Part shown: piece by piece, positions 49,888-62,000 of the stretch
How positions within the stretch are numbered: the first letter of the stretch is position 1
Layout of the letters: the number at the start of each line of letters is the position of its first letter
DNA from: Stercorarius parasiticus
Taxonomy: Eukaryota > Chordata > Aves > Charadriiformes > Stercorariidae
DNA length: 64,000 nucleotides
Reading direction: 5' to 3'
NCBI GenBank assembly: GCA_013396915.1
Contig: VWZL01002012.1
Location: forward strand, 248,001-312,000
The notes under the pieces: model-generated
The model's input: only the letters and a program-made list of their open reading frames with translations
Database searches by the model: none
What the model was told of the DNA's origin: nothing
Program-made: the position numbers and the translations under genes

Positions 49888-50878
49888 TGCAGTATAAAGG
49901 AAATAGTGGAGTCAGAAATGGGACTCTCGTAAGTATGTGTGTTCACATGTATGTAGTAAGGTCAGTCCAAATTCTACACATGTGAAAATATTGATGTGAG
50001 TGGGAGCCTTGGCTCTTCGTTCAAAGCCATTGCTGAAGGACCAAGATTTTTAAAGTGTGCTCTCATTTATGAGAATACATTCATAAACACATCTAAGGGC
50101 CTCAATTTCCCAATATTTTCATTAATGTTGCTTCTACTGCCTGCTATCTGTTAGCATTTAGGGGCTACATCAGGCCCTGAAAAATGTTAACTGTAAAAGG
50201 TTACGTAAACTAGGTCCTGTGTGGCTGCCTTCCCATCCTCTGCAGCCAGGGGCTGTATGTGTAGCAGGGAAGAACCTTCTTCAGCTGAGATTGCCCTGGC
50301 AGAAGCAGAAGAACGCATGGCTGTATGTTTCTAGTCAACAATTCCTAATGGATCTATTATTAACATTACTGCATTAATATCTCCTGTGAGATCGCAAATG
50401 TGAAGCGGTTTTCAAACCATGGCTAGTTACACTGTGCCTTTAACAGTCCTACTGTGCCTCTCTCTTTTTTTTTTTTAAGTGCCACATTTTTTAGCTGCTT
50501 ACAGGTGATAACTGTGTTTCAAGGCTACAGTAGAGTTTACACCAGCTGCCTTCATCACTGTGCTCTAGCATCTAAACCAAAGAGTCCTGGTCTGGATTAC
50601 TGAAGCTGTATGGAAACATGAGAAGAACCAGAAAGATAAATATTTCATATTGTATCCAGAGCATTTCCTGTAACTGTTCTGTTTCCTGCTCTACTTCCTA
50701 CAGAACTTCTCTACCCTCAACTGTCCTTTGCCTCCCATTTATTGTATTAACCTTTACGCAGTGTCCCTGAGCATCATCTGTTCCCGGTGATGTGCTGAAT
50801 GCTGTGTCCCGTGGTGCCTACCCCTCATTCTGTGAGTGGCAGTGATTTTGGCAATGCCATAGTCAGCTCAGTATAAAA

Positions 50879-50924
50879 TAGTAGTAGTAGTAGTACTAGT
50901 AATAATAATAATAATAATAATAAA
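50879..50924. repeat. Compound trinucleotide microsatellite (TAG)n-(TAA)n
   Basis: About five TAG units are followed by ACTAG and then eight or nine TAA units. A short ATAATAATAAG echo follows at 50934-50944 after ACAATGGAA. The minus-strand reading gives a leucine-rich artefactual frame. Confidence 0.96.
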
Positions 50925-51311
50925 ACAATGGAAATAATAATAAGTGCTCTGGATTTATTTCGGTTTGTTCTATTGGAAGGGTTATATCCATTTTTCATCC
51001 GCAAAAGCATTATGTAAAAGCTGTGGTTCTGTAGCTGAATCTCTTTACCAAGTTTGATTAATCTGATGGTGAGAAGGGACTCGAGGATGCCACATCAGTT
51101 TTCTTCAGGGCTCTAAAACCTTTTTTACTTTTGTTTCTCAACTGCTGTTGACCTGAAAGGAGATATGGATCACTGGAGCCAGAGTAATGATCTTTATCAG
51201 CAGAGCCACTGAAGTAGGATAAATGTTATCAACATTATTTATCACTGAAGCAACTGTACCTTTTGATAACTCTTAATTCTGACATGGCATTGCCTGGGTT
51301 TTTGGTATAGA

Positions 51312-51348
51312 CTGTGTGTGTATACGTGTTGCACATACACACACACAG
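51312..51348. repeat. TG/CA inverted repeat
   Basis: GTGTGTGTAT at 51314-51323 is the exact reverse complement of ATACACACAC at 51335-51344, separated by ACGTGTTGCAC. It is a short alternating purine-pyrimidine tract able to form a hairpin or Z-DNA, most simply a microsatellite that inverted or arose by chance. Confidence 0.85.
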
Positions 51349-52659
51349 AGACACCGTCAATATTTCCATGGTTTGCAGTTAAATTCCCAACATAGTTATG
51401 AGAAAAGTAATCCAGTAAGAAGCATGTGGAGGAGGATGAAGGACGATGATCTGGTGGAAAGGGCCTTGTTCCGGGGCTGGAGAGAACTAGTTTATTTGCT
51501 AGCTGTGTCTCAGACATTTCCTTTGGTAGACTCCTTCAAGAGGGATTTAAAAAGAATGACTTGCTCACTATTGTCCGGAGGAGGACAAGGATGCCCTTGA
51601 TGTCTGCTGCTCTTTTTTTGTGTGTGTTGTGGGAGACTGGGCCCTGCAGTCACTCTGTTGGATGTCTTCAGTCAAGCCTTTCTCGGTCCCAGTGAGAAGC
51701 TCTGCTCTTGCTGGAAGTCAGTGGGAACAAACCATTTAACTCCTGGTTTTGCCTTTGAAAGTATCTCCTTGCTCTTTTCCTGTGTTGTCCAACTGCAAAA
51801 CTAAGATTTCCTGCAGCGATCCAGTTTGGGTTTAAATGTTGAGATACAGTAGCCAGAGGGCTATATAAGCAGAGAGTATAGTGATTTGTAAATATATTTT
51901 TTCAAATTGTGTTTATTTGTAGTGGTGTTGCTGCTGTCTTTGGTTGCTAGTTGGGTTTGACCTTTTTCTCAGTTCTGGGTGGGATTTATTACTCCAGCTT
52001 TAGCTATTTAAAAGTTGTCCAAGCAAGTTGTTTTGACTCTCTGTAGTCAGTGTAAAGAGAAAAGGCGTCTCCAAATAATGCATTAATTCCATCCAAAGAT
52101 AAGAATCTAAGATATGAAGGTTGTGGGAGGAGTTTTTATGGAAGACATTTTTTTTTTTTGGAATTGTGAATGAGGTGTAGGAAGAAAATCAAAGTGTCTT
52201 ACAGATCTGGAGTGCAAAACACTGTTCCTTAAAATTGGCAGACCTCCCTTTAGCATCATGGTCAGTCCTTCTGCAGACACGTGAAAATTTTTGCCACAGA
52301 TCTGATTTTAAACCAAAGCAACAATGATATCAGAATCTGTACAAGGATTTTATTCACCTGATTTCATCCATGTAATCTCAATTAAATTTTCCAAGCGTTT
52401 TACATATAGCTATGTTTAATTTTTTTCCCTTAAAAATAGACAAATATCTGAATAACCGGTGTAAATAATAAATTAGAATGGTAGGGTCATTTAATTTTAG
52501 TTTTAAATGCAAAGGAGCTCTTTAGGGATTTTGAAGAGGAAATGCCTACATTTTCATATTGCTGCCTGCAACAGACATGTAGTTTTATATCTCGGTTGAT
52601 TGAGGTGCAGTTAAAAAACCCCAAACATCCCAGATGTATGCATAGATATATGTAGCTCT

Positions 52660-52850
52660 CATTTAAAACATCGTCATTATCTCTCAGTACTGCCGATTTT
52701 CTTCAAAAAAATGCCTATTTGTGAGTGCTTTCAACATCTGAGTTGCTCTCTCAGAAGAGTTTAATGAGTGTTTCTCACTGTGATTGATTGCATGCTTGCA
52801 TTTCTTGTTTCCATTGTGCATAACTCAATTAGCGTTTGTGGTTATGGGCT
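52660..52850. promoter_or_regulatory. Candidate conserved noncoding element
   Basis: Non-repetitive AT-rich texture with ATCGTCATTATCTC, GTGATTGATTGCATGC and AACTCAATTAGCGTTTG, with a few CpGs retained (ATCGTC, GCCGAT, AGCGTT). No open frame of note. This is the weakest of the candidate regulatory calls. Confidence 0.2.
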
Positions 52851-54989
52851 GGAAAGGGTCTGACTGCAGGGAGTTCAGGTGGGGTCTAAGCAAGAGCAGA
52901 CTGTGGTCGAAAGAAATAAGTAAAGGTAAACTTAAATGTTATGGATAAAAGGATGAAATACAGAATCATCTGTTGTAGGGATTCATAAATTAAAATCTTG
53001 TTTCAGATTCTCCTTCAGTTTTCTTTCCTGTGGAAATTTCCAAAATAACTCCACTATCTCGGCAGGGTCTTTTCATGTTGGACCACAGATAAAAACTTCT
53101 GCTCCTCTCCTGAGCAAAAATTGCCCTGATGTTTGTAAAGTCTAGCACCGTGAAGCACGGGCTACAGCAAGCAATAAATAATAGTGGTGCTAGTATTTTT
53201 TTTCTATGAAAGAAGGAAGACCTTAGCCATTTTGGGTTATGCCCTCAGTAAAGATAAACGATGATACTATTTGCTAAAACCAAATTTTTAATCATGGAGA
53301 ACTTGGTAGAATGGGGTCACAAATGAAATAAGATTAGTGATTTATTTATAGATGTCTCACAGAAACCACTTTATCAGCTGCTTCCAGGTCTATATGGCAG
53401 CAATTTTCTGTGGAAACATCGCACAAGAAGTTACGGAGAGTAACTGGAAGGGAGAAGGTAGGCAAGAAGCCCTACAAGATTAGGAGCCTGGGCAAGGCTG
53501 GACAAAGTTCTGTTGCTCAGAAGGGAGTGAGAGAGACAAAAGCAGAGTAATTATAGGCGTAATGATTAGGTCTGCAAAGCGGTGAGGCAAGAAATATTTA
53601 TCGTTTTCGAGTGATGGGGAGGTCTCTCACCTTAGGCTTTATCCTGAAGGTGAACTCTTAACAGCTGTAGCACGATGGTGCCAGGTGCTCTTTGGATCTG
53701 TAGATATTGATTACCTTTCGTGCAGCAAATTATCATTACAAGTCTGGAAAAATATGTCTGCTGTTTTTTTTCCATGACTTCCGGACAGTTTCTGAGCTGT
53801 TCTGACTGGGGAGGCCCTACAGACCCCCAGATGCAGAACTTTAGATACCAGCGGAAACTTCCAGTTCTATTGGGAAGATACCTAGTACCATTAGGAGTCA
53901 CAATTTTGTCTTTAGGTGTTCAGCTTCTACCTAAATAATTTGTTGGATTTTGCTCTTACATACTAACAGTGCATTGACTTAATTTAGAAAACTTGTTTAT
54001 GTGATGACTGCCAGTTCTTGTGGAAGGCAGGGAGTCAAATTCTGGGTTAGCATTAAAAAACCTGTGTAGTATGACTTCAGTCACTTCTCCTGCCCTGGGA
54101 TAGAAATAGTCTCCCTGAATTTTGGCTGTTTAATGGGGTATGGCTGATCTAGCTCTACAGTCGCCACCTTGCACAGTGGTAAGAGACATCTGTAAGGTAA
54201 TATGGGTCATCTGTAGTAGACAGGCTGGCAGGAGGAAGAGCGTTCCTCCTTCTGGTCACTGGAGAAGGTTCTCTGGCTGTTACCCATGTCTCAGGGAGGA
54301 TCCACTGCAACTGCCACCAGCTACCGAGAAATTTGGTTCTGGTTGAGGCTGGCCATGCAAGTGGCCACTGTAGCCAATGCAGGGAGAAATGCTGTTGGGG
54401 AACATTTCAATATATCCTAAAATCAGATTATGGGAGGGGTGGAACAAAACATATCCTGGAGGAAAACTGAGTCAAATTTGAATGCACTGTGTCCCATGTT
54501 ACCATTTACAAACAACAGCTGGGCAGATATCAGGTCTCACATGTAAATGTGGGAGGGGATCAGACTGAATTGGGTTTGACTGGCGGATGTGTGTCTGGGC
54601 ACTGACATGGGCAAAACGGTCATGAAGAATATCGAGAACATTTGATTAGAAAGGGACTGCTTGAAAATGTCAGATTACCAGATCTGAAGGTCAGACCTTT
54701 AAGGTCATCTAGGTTGTCGTCTTATATGAAAAGAATTTCCTAATTATTTTTACTTCAAGCCCAAGAATGTAAGCTCTAATGCAAAAAAACAATAGGTAAT
54801 CTGTCACACGTACCTTGGTGAAATAGCCATGAAGTTTAAAAGGCTTAAAATAAACACATATAAGCGCATTTTTTTCTTCATAAAGATTTTTCAATTTTGT
54901 GCTCAGAGAAGCTTTTTACTGTAAGAATACAGTTTCTGATTCTATTCTTGGATATATATGTTTTGTGTGAAACATGTACTGGCCCCCTT

Positions 54990-55362
54990 CTCTGCAGAGC
55001 AAGCCTGTTCCCAGGCTGTACCGTCTCCAGGGGCTCTTCTTTCCTGGGGCAGGACTTTGCGTTTGTCCTTGCTGAATTTCACAGAGTCCCTTTCCTCCAG
55101 CCCATCCTTGTCCCTTGGAATAGCAACCCCAGCCTAGGGGTGTATCAACAGTTCCCCCCTGGTCTGGTGTCATTGCAAACTTACTGAGAGTGCTCTCCAT
55201 CATCTCCTCCCGGTCACCGGTAGGGGTATAAACCAGCACAGCTCCCAGGATGGACTCTGGTGCTACCCAGTTGTCACTGGCCTCTGCGTAGAGTGTGACC
55301 CAATAACCACTCCCTTCTGAGCATGGTCACCCAGCCAGTGTTTTACCCATCCAGTTGTCCTT
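54990..55362 (-). mobile_element. CR1 LINE fragment, reverse-transcriptase region
   Basis: On the plus strand this is the reverse complement of CR1 ORF2. Clear blocks are GCAGGACTTTGCGTTTGTCC, TTGCTGAATTTCACAGAG, GGGTGTATCAACAG, GCAAACTTACTGAGAGTGC, CAGGATGGACTCTGGTGCTAC, GTCACTGGCCTC and GAGCATGGTCACCCAGCCAG. On the minus strand the peptide keeps LSKFA and VDTPLG, and CEIQQGQTQSPAP stands for the usual KFNKGKCKVLHLG part. The catalytic aspartate pair expected after FA is lost (FAMT), and frameshifts occur. It is both 5'- and 3'-truncated and has no octamer tail. It is clearly older than the copy at 42558. Confidence 0.9.
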
Positions 55363-58302
55363 GTAGTTGAAATATAATTTCTGGAATGCAGCGTATGGTT
55401 AGTCATGTCATGTAAAAAGCGAACAGGGAAACAGTTAAAGTATAATAAAAGGAAAGAATAGCTTTTTGTGTCCTTTTTTTTTTTCAGAAGGCTGTGCAGT
55501 TTCTCTGTTGCATTGAAACATTTTTCTTACCTTTTTTTCCTGAAGAGAGGAAAAGAAATATATTTCCAATATATTATACAAAAGAATATAATACTCATCA
55601 GCTGCTAAAGAAAAACACTTGTGATACAGGCAACGTATAATATTTAAAATCGCTGTCACTGATAATCTTGCTTTATGTCATTCAAAGCTTTTAAAGCTGC
55701 TCTCTGAGTAGGGATCAAATGCGTAAATGATATTCATGTTACAGTCAGTCTATAACTCTGATTGTCACTGTGATTTGCAAAGAGAAAAGTATAGGCATTC
55801 ACAGCAACCTAAATAGTATTTTCTTTTTCTCTTTGTTATAATCAAATGCTCACCTTTAGATTCAAAAAATCTAATAATGACTAATGGGCAATGATCTTCT
55901 GGATTAGCAGCAGCGCATTCAATATCTTTGAGCAGCGATTACCATCTTTTTGGGGGGGATATCAATTTAAAGGTCAAGTGCTTTCATAAAAAAGGTGATT
56001 ATCCAGTATTTCATATGTTGAACAAAAGCTTAGCAGGATTCATTGTGTGTCAGTTTCTTTTGTATATAGCATATATGCAGAGAAATGGATCGCTTAATTA
56101 TCTAACTACCTGTCTTCAGGGAAGGTATGTGACCATGAATAGAAGCTGTCAAATAGGTACTTTCCTTTGCTTGTGGTATTTAGTCAATTACTGTAATGAT
56201 TGCAGGTTATAAGTTGGCTTTTAAAAAATAGGCAAAAATTTAAATTACATTTGTGCCAGCAGCCAGGGATTTGGTTATAAATGGGTGATTTTATTGGGAA
56301 TGGAACGTGGAACGAAGATGAAAAGGAGAAAGGAACAAAACGGGGCCAAACTCTTGCCTGATCCCTTTCTCTTTCCTTTCAATCCTTTTACTGTTCTTTT
56401 ACAACCTAGAAAAGTATTCTGTTTCTCAGACGTGATAAAAATGGCTAGTGTTATATTTAGAACAAATTCAACCAAGGGAACTTGAAGCTGTTTTTATCCA
56501 CTCTTTTTTTTTAATTACTGTTATTTTTCTGGTGGATTTTTATTGGTTACTTTTCCAGTTTAATATAGTTAGAGCTATCTGAAATATATTCAATCAAAAC
56601 TTCTAGCAAAACCACATTTCTGTTTTTTCAAACTCATTCTTTTTCCCTCTTATAAGGTAGCTTTCTTACAGCTGAACAAATTCTCATTTATAAATATGGA
56701 TTACTGCCTTAGCTTGTACATGTTTGTCCTGTTTGTGGATTATTTTTCTTTTTGGATCACATCCTTTTTTCTACTGATGTGCCTACCATTTGCCAAATAA
56801 TTCATGTGTGTTTAATCTACTGCATTTCAAGAAACACTTCCTGTTGGTGATTTACTGCTGCGTATTTGTGGGGTTCTGTTGGTGACTTTGCATGGCATTG
56901 TTACTTCTCCCATTGTAGGACAGCAACTTTTAAAATTGGATAGTAATAATTCATGCCCAGCAAATATACTGGGGGTACAGGATCGTTAAGAACCTTTGTT
57001 GCTCTTAAAATAAAATTATGTATATGCAAGAAAAAGGTCTTTGTGTGAAGTACAGCTACTGCTTGGACTTTTGTACTAACAGAGATCAACACTGAAAAGT
57101 AAAAGGTATATATACCTGAGGGACCAAATGCTGGAAAGGTTTTTATCAAATGCTCTTGATAAATTAAGTGTTTCTTGCCTTTTTTTTTTAAGGTAAAATG
57201 TCTCTAAAAATATAGTTTTCAAATAAAAACTCCTATTACTGTTGTAGAGGGTATCTCATAAATACTTCAGACATCCCAAGTAGGCTGGGAGTTGTAATGC
57301 CTTTCTTATTTCTACAGACTAACTGAGGATAACCTGTTTTATCTGCTGAGGGGGAGAGCAAGGAGACTTGGAGTTTTATAACATCACAGATTAATATGAA
57401 AAAAAAAAAGAAAGAAAAAAATGAGTTTTCATTAGTGTTATTGTATATTAGTCCCATTCCACACATGAAAGTTTTTCTTTAATTATATGAGAGTACCAAC
57501 ACAGTTAAGATAATGCACTTGATGTACACTGCCAAAAACCTTTGTTTGGTTTTCCATCCCTGCAGAGTGTTATTACCTAGTGCCTAGGTGAATATCCGCA
57601 TTTTAAACAATAGACATTAGCTATTCTTGAGCTTTGTTGCTTTTTTTTTTTTAAAGGGATTTCCTTGTGGCTGCACACATGGTAAATCTTTAACTTCAAG
57701 TGTCCTTCTGTGGTGACCAACTAAAATATTAGCAAAATAAATGTTTTATGGGAAAACGTTGGCAGAAACCCCAGCAGAAACAGGTGGTATTGGGTTATTT
57801 CAATATAATGTAATGATGCAGCCAGGTTTCCATCTGGACAGCATGTGGTTGTGTCTACTTAGAGAGTATCAAAGAGTGTGAGTATGCACCAGGGATAATG
57901 GTGGTGCACAAAAGTGTAGCTGGATGGCTACTTTACAAAATAATAGTCAGGGTTCTAGGTCCTCTGGGTTAAATACTTTTACTGTCAGAATCTGAATTTC
58001 TTCATAAAATATTAAAGATGAAGCAAACCTCTGACATGCAATACCGAGCCGTGTAATTATAAGGCAGTTCCTGGAAGCCAAGTATTGTTCACATTATAGC
58101 TAGGCGTTTATTATAAAAGAGTTCATTACCCTTGGAAGCTAAGACATATTTCAAAGAGAGTGCCCTGGAACAAGAGGCACTTTCAGCAAGCTTTACTGTA
58201 CGAGGAAAAAACCCCCAAGCAAGCTGATCAGAATACAGTTAGGAAATGGGAGAGGAATTGGTGGATACATGACTGCTAAGAGCTCAATCTTTACATAGTA
58301 CA

Positions 58303-58378
58303 CCAGATACTCATCTGGAGTAAATGGCTGCATCTTCACTGGCTTTGGTATAGGCAGGCTGAATTATACCAGTTAAGG
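58303..58378. repeat. Palindromic MITE-like element, full-length copy
   Basis: CCAGATACTCATCTGGAGTA with AATGGCTGCATC at the left and GGCTGAATTATACCAGTT with AAGG at the right are inverted arms. The centre TTCACTGGCTTTGGTATAGG corresponds to the family's CCATTGACTTCAATGG core. About 76 bp. Confidence 0.65.
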
Positions 58379-58649
58379 CATTTTTAGCCTAATACCAGAG
58401 ATTATTTCATTTTGGTTGGCAGATGCTCTGACAAACCACAGGGAACACTTTGAAAAGATATGCCACAGACCATCTTCACATCTGTGTGCTCTCTGTACAG
58501 AGGGGTGGGCTAAATATGGTTACATACACTGGCAAAGGCTTAACTGGGGAAAGGATTTAGCCTGTTGCGTTTAGGGGGAGATTTGCAAGATACCTTTGTA
58601 AAATACCTTTTTGTGGGCAAGGGTGTAAGAAGGGAGTTTGCGAGGTAAG

Positions 58650-58665
58650 AGGAGGAGGAGGAGAA
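58650..58665. repeat. Short (GGA)n microsatellite
   Basis: Five GGA/GAG units in a row on the plus strand after GGTAAGA. It is a simple purine tract with no further structure. Confidence 0.9.
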
Positions 58666-58936
58666 ACAAACTCAAACTCCCTTGGGCCTGTCAGCAGGAG
58701 CAGAGTTGACACAGAGCTGTTTCCATCTCTTGGAACTGTGGAGCAGTGTATCAACTATATCCCATGGGAAACAGGGCTGTTAATGAACACATAGGGCCTG
58801 ATTCTTCACTGCCTTTGTATTTTGTGCACGTTTAGTCCTGGTTTACAGTATCAATCAGCTTGATAGTGTTTGACACCCTGTGTCATTTGCTCAGCACAAG
58901 TGTAAATCATAGAAGCAGGGCTGAAGAAAATTAAGA

Positions 58937-59020
58937 CCAGGTCTTAGGCTGCCGTGAATCACATAGCCTTGTGGTCTTCTCTGATGATACAGTGATTTGC
59001 ACTAGCTGAGGAACTGGCCC
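58937..59020. repeat. Palindromic MITE-like element, full-length copy
   Basis: The left arm CCAGGTCTTAGGCTG followed by CCGTGAATCACATAGCC and the right arm AGTGATTTGCACTAGCTG with AGGAACTGGCCC fit the family (CCAGGTCCTCAGCTGGTG, TAAATCAGCATAGC; CTGATTTACACCAGCTGAGG, ATCTGGCCC). Length is 84 bp. Upstream at 58795, GGGCCTGATTCTTCACTGCC starts a further, more doubtful related segment. Confidence 0.7.
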
Positions 59021-62000
59021 AGGCACTCTGTCTCTGCTGATATATCACTCCTATAGATGTATGTGTTAACAGTCTCCATTTCTCTTTTTCCCTTGCTCAT
59101 GGATGACCTGATTACACTGGAAACAGTTCTTTTTGCCAGGGTGAAGAACCACCCAAAAGTTCAGGGTGCTGGCCAGCAGCACTTGGCAGCTAGAGATCAA
59201 CATGCTGCTGCTATTAATCGGTAGTACCACACAGAGGTGCCAAGAACCATGGAAAATATGAGATGACATCCAGCAACTGATGAATGTGATGATTAAAAGA
59301 TCAGCAAAGTGTTTAACAGTAATGGGTACTTGACAGTTTTTGGAAGATAACAACCCTTTCCTTTCCATTTGGTTGATATTAAAAAAAAAAAAAGTACGTG
59401 CACCTGACACTGGGGATAGTACCTCTTTGTGCCAAATATAGGTCCCTTCCTCCCTTTCCTGAACAAATCCAGCTTCGAGATCTCATTCATAGTGCCTGTA
59501 TGGAGAGGAAATGTCATTAGAGCAGGTACCAAAGGCTAGGCATCTCTGGCCTTGATCCAGACCACTTCAGAAAATTAGGAACTTCCCCTACAAGTGACAT
59601 CCTGTTTCAACTGATGTTATCTTACTTATACCAGTGCTGTAGCTTGTGGTCTCAAGTTGCACATGTGCTCAAGTGCTTTGCTGGATCTGGGTACTGGATG
59701 GTTTTCCTGGAGCTGGAATAACTTGAGGTAAGCCATGAGATGGTCTAGTCTCAGTTTAACCATGTCTTAGTTTAGTCTAACCATGTTTACAGTGCCTCCT
59801 GTAGGGATCATGCCTTGGTGAACTGTATTCCATTTCCATTCACTTTGGTTTTGGAGATGCATGGGTGAACGGCAGTGTTCAACATACTTTTTACAAGTGT
59901 TGGATTGTGGCCTTCTTTCAAGTGAAATCTTTTCAGCAAACTGAAAGGATTGATGGATTATCAGTCTCCTCCAAGTTCAGATCTTTGACTACTCAGACCG
60001 TGTGTTTGTGCAGCTTCTTCCCTTCCTTTCTGAAAATAAAGCCATGCAGAGACAGGGCTAACTTGTTCCTCCCCTTGTCACAAGACTGGAGTTGGTTGGG
60101 CAGCAGAGAGTTTATCCAGAGCCAATTAAGACGGGGAAAAAAGCAACAAAGCAAGCTGTAAATTGTTCTTGAAGTTTCCATAGAAGACTCAAAGGAATGA
60201 CCTGTGACAGCACAGACTGGAGGTGCAGAGATCATGGATGTTGATGCATGTGGCTGTACATCTGCATCGTGATTACAACACTGATTTAATCAGTCTGGTT
60301 CAAGGCTTCCTGGCTGCGTGAGCTGATTTAAATTTTGTTGTCCCAAGGATGAGAAGAACTAAAATGTCCCTGATCTGAGTGTGACCATGTAGGAGTGGGG
60401 GAAAAAAAATGGGGAGGAGGATATGACCAGCCACCAGCCTTGCTTATAAAGCCATGTCCATCTCCTGCCTCTGTCACGTTGCTGGAACAGCCCTTTGCCA
60501 CTTGCCTTTGCAGTGCTCTGTGCTGAAAACCAGCCTGTGACCAAAGGTAGACCAAAAGTATAGTACTGCACACTGGGAGTTTAAGAGTCCTGAGAAAATA
60601 AGAGGAAATTTGGTACATTCACTCCTGCTTACGGAATTTTTCATTCAAATAATTCCGTCTGGGGAGGGAACACGGTCGCAGCAGATCTGGAAACAACCAA
60701 GAAAGTTCAGTGGTGCCTCCTCTGAGGAGGCTGTCAGCTGACAGTGAGCAAGTGAGTGGTGTTGCAAGGAGGAAGAGGGAGAAGGGGGAAATCAGCGATT
60801 CTCTGGAGGAGTACGAGCCTTAGCTGTAAAAACAGTCCTAATTTTTGGCTTAGGATCCCCCCCTGCCACACCTGTATTAACAAGGAGAGCAACTCCTTTG
60901 GGCGCTGAGTCAGGCTGAATGAAAGTCATTACCCTCTGCTTGTGAGAAAAGAGCAGATGGTCTCAGCACAGTTCCAAGTGTGTGGGAGATTAAGTCATGA
61001 AACACACATCAGGAGAGGGAGATTAAGGATCTCTGTTGGGTGACACAAGAGTGAATGAGCTAGTAAGCAGCACTGTAGTTTCTGCCGGCCCAGCATCTTC
61101 TCTGTGCTGTGGGACAGGAAGCCTGAAGGTGTTAGTGGAGGAGACGTGTGGTTTCTGTTCCTCTTGATGGTAGCCCTTGCAATGCAGTTGGTACTCTGGT
61201 GGGATTTATTTTAAAGGTGCAACAGGTTGTACAGGGAACAAAAATCATCACAAATGAACTTGTGACTTTGCAGAGCTTTTCTTTTTCTTCCTAATCAACA
61301 TACAGGTTGACCTGTGTAAGTAGTGCTCTGATTAGGAGATAACGTTAGTGGTTGTGACACCCTAAAACACTTGGTCAAGCTCTGGGTCTCTTTATGGTGC
61401 ACATGGTCCAGAAATACTGTTCTTACCCCAAAAGTGGTGGAGGTTCCTCAGCTGTCAGCTGACCTCTTTTGCCAGTGCAAATCAGAGGTGGACCAGGGCT
61501 CTTATCTTGTGGCCTGATGTACAACGGAATCATGCACAGAAATAAGGTTGCCATTTGTGCTCCTCTGTGGAAGCACCATGATCTCACAGCCCCTGGAGCA
61601 GAGGTAGGAAAGAGGGTGCAGCTCAGGAGGCTGACTCCAAAGCACAACTCACACTATAAATGCCTAAAAGGGACAGACCCCTCTCAGGATTTTTCACATG
61701 TACCTGCTAATTTCCTTGGCCCTGTTGGTTGATGGGCACATTGCATCTCCTAAGCATGTCTGAGGTTTCCCCTTAAAGCCTGCATATGGCTTTGCTTAAA
61801 GAGCTTCGAGAATGGACCTAGTGGCTCTCAGGGTGACAAACCCCACCTCTCCCCAGAAACGTGTCGGACACAGGAGAGTCTTTTCCTGTTCCCAAGGGGG
61901 AACAACTTCATAGCTGCCTTTGAATTTGAAGGCTCTCCACTCCTCTTTTGACAAATGTAAAACACCTGCTATTTGCTGAATCAAGGTTGTGCCTGTGTCT

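Larger units (their letters stand above)
43301..54989. other. Unassigned noncoding stretch with palindromic repeats
   Basis: No gene was recognised between the two better-preserved CR1 copies. The stretch contains most copies of the palindromic family (44249, 48971, 49301, 49421, 49841), a trinucleotide microsatellite at 50879, a TG/CA inverted repeat at 51312 and an AT-rich block at 52660-52850. Open frames stay below 120 codons. Confidence 0.6.

Noticed and set aside
50825..51010. Leucine-rich minus-strand peptide resembling a membrane segment
   Set aside because: It is a direct translation of the (TAA)n/(TAG)n microsatellite.
57297..57340. Possible MIR core fragment (TTTCTACAGACTAACTGAGG)
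   Set aside because: Too short, and the sequences on both sides do not continue the MIR pattern.
58795..58925. Possible additional palindromic copy next to 58937
   Set aside because: The GGGCCTGATTCTTCACTGCC start is suggestive, but the partner arm is not convincing, so it was not listed as a separate feature.
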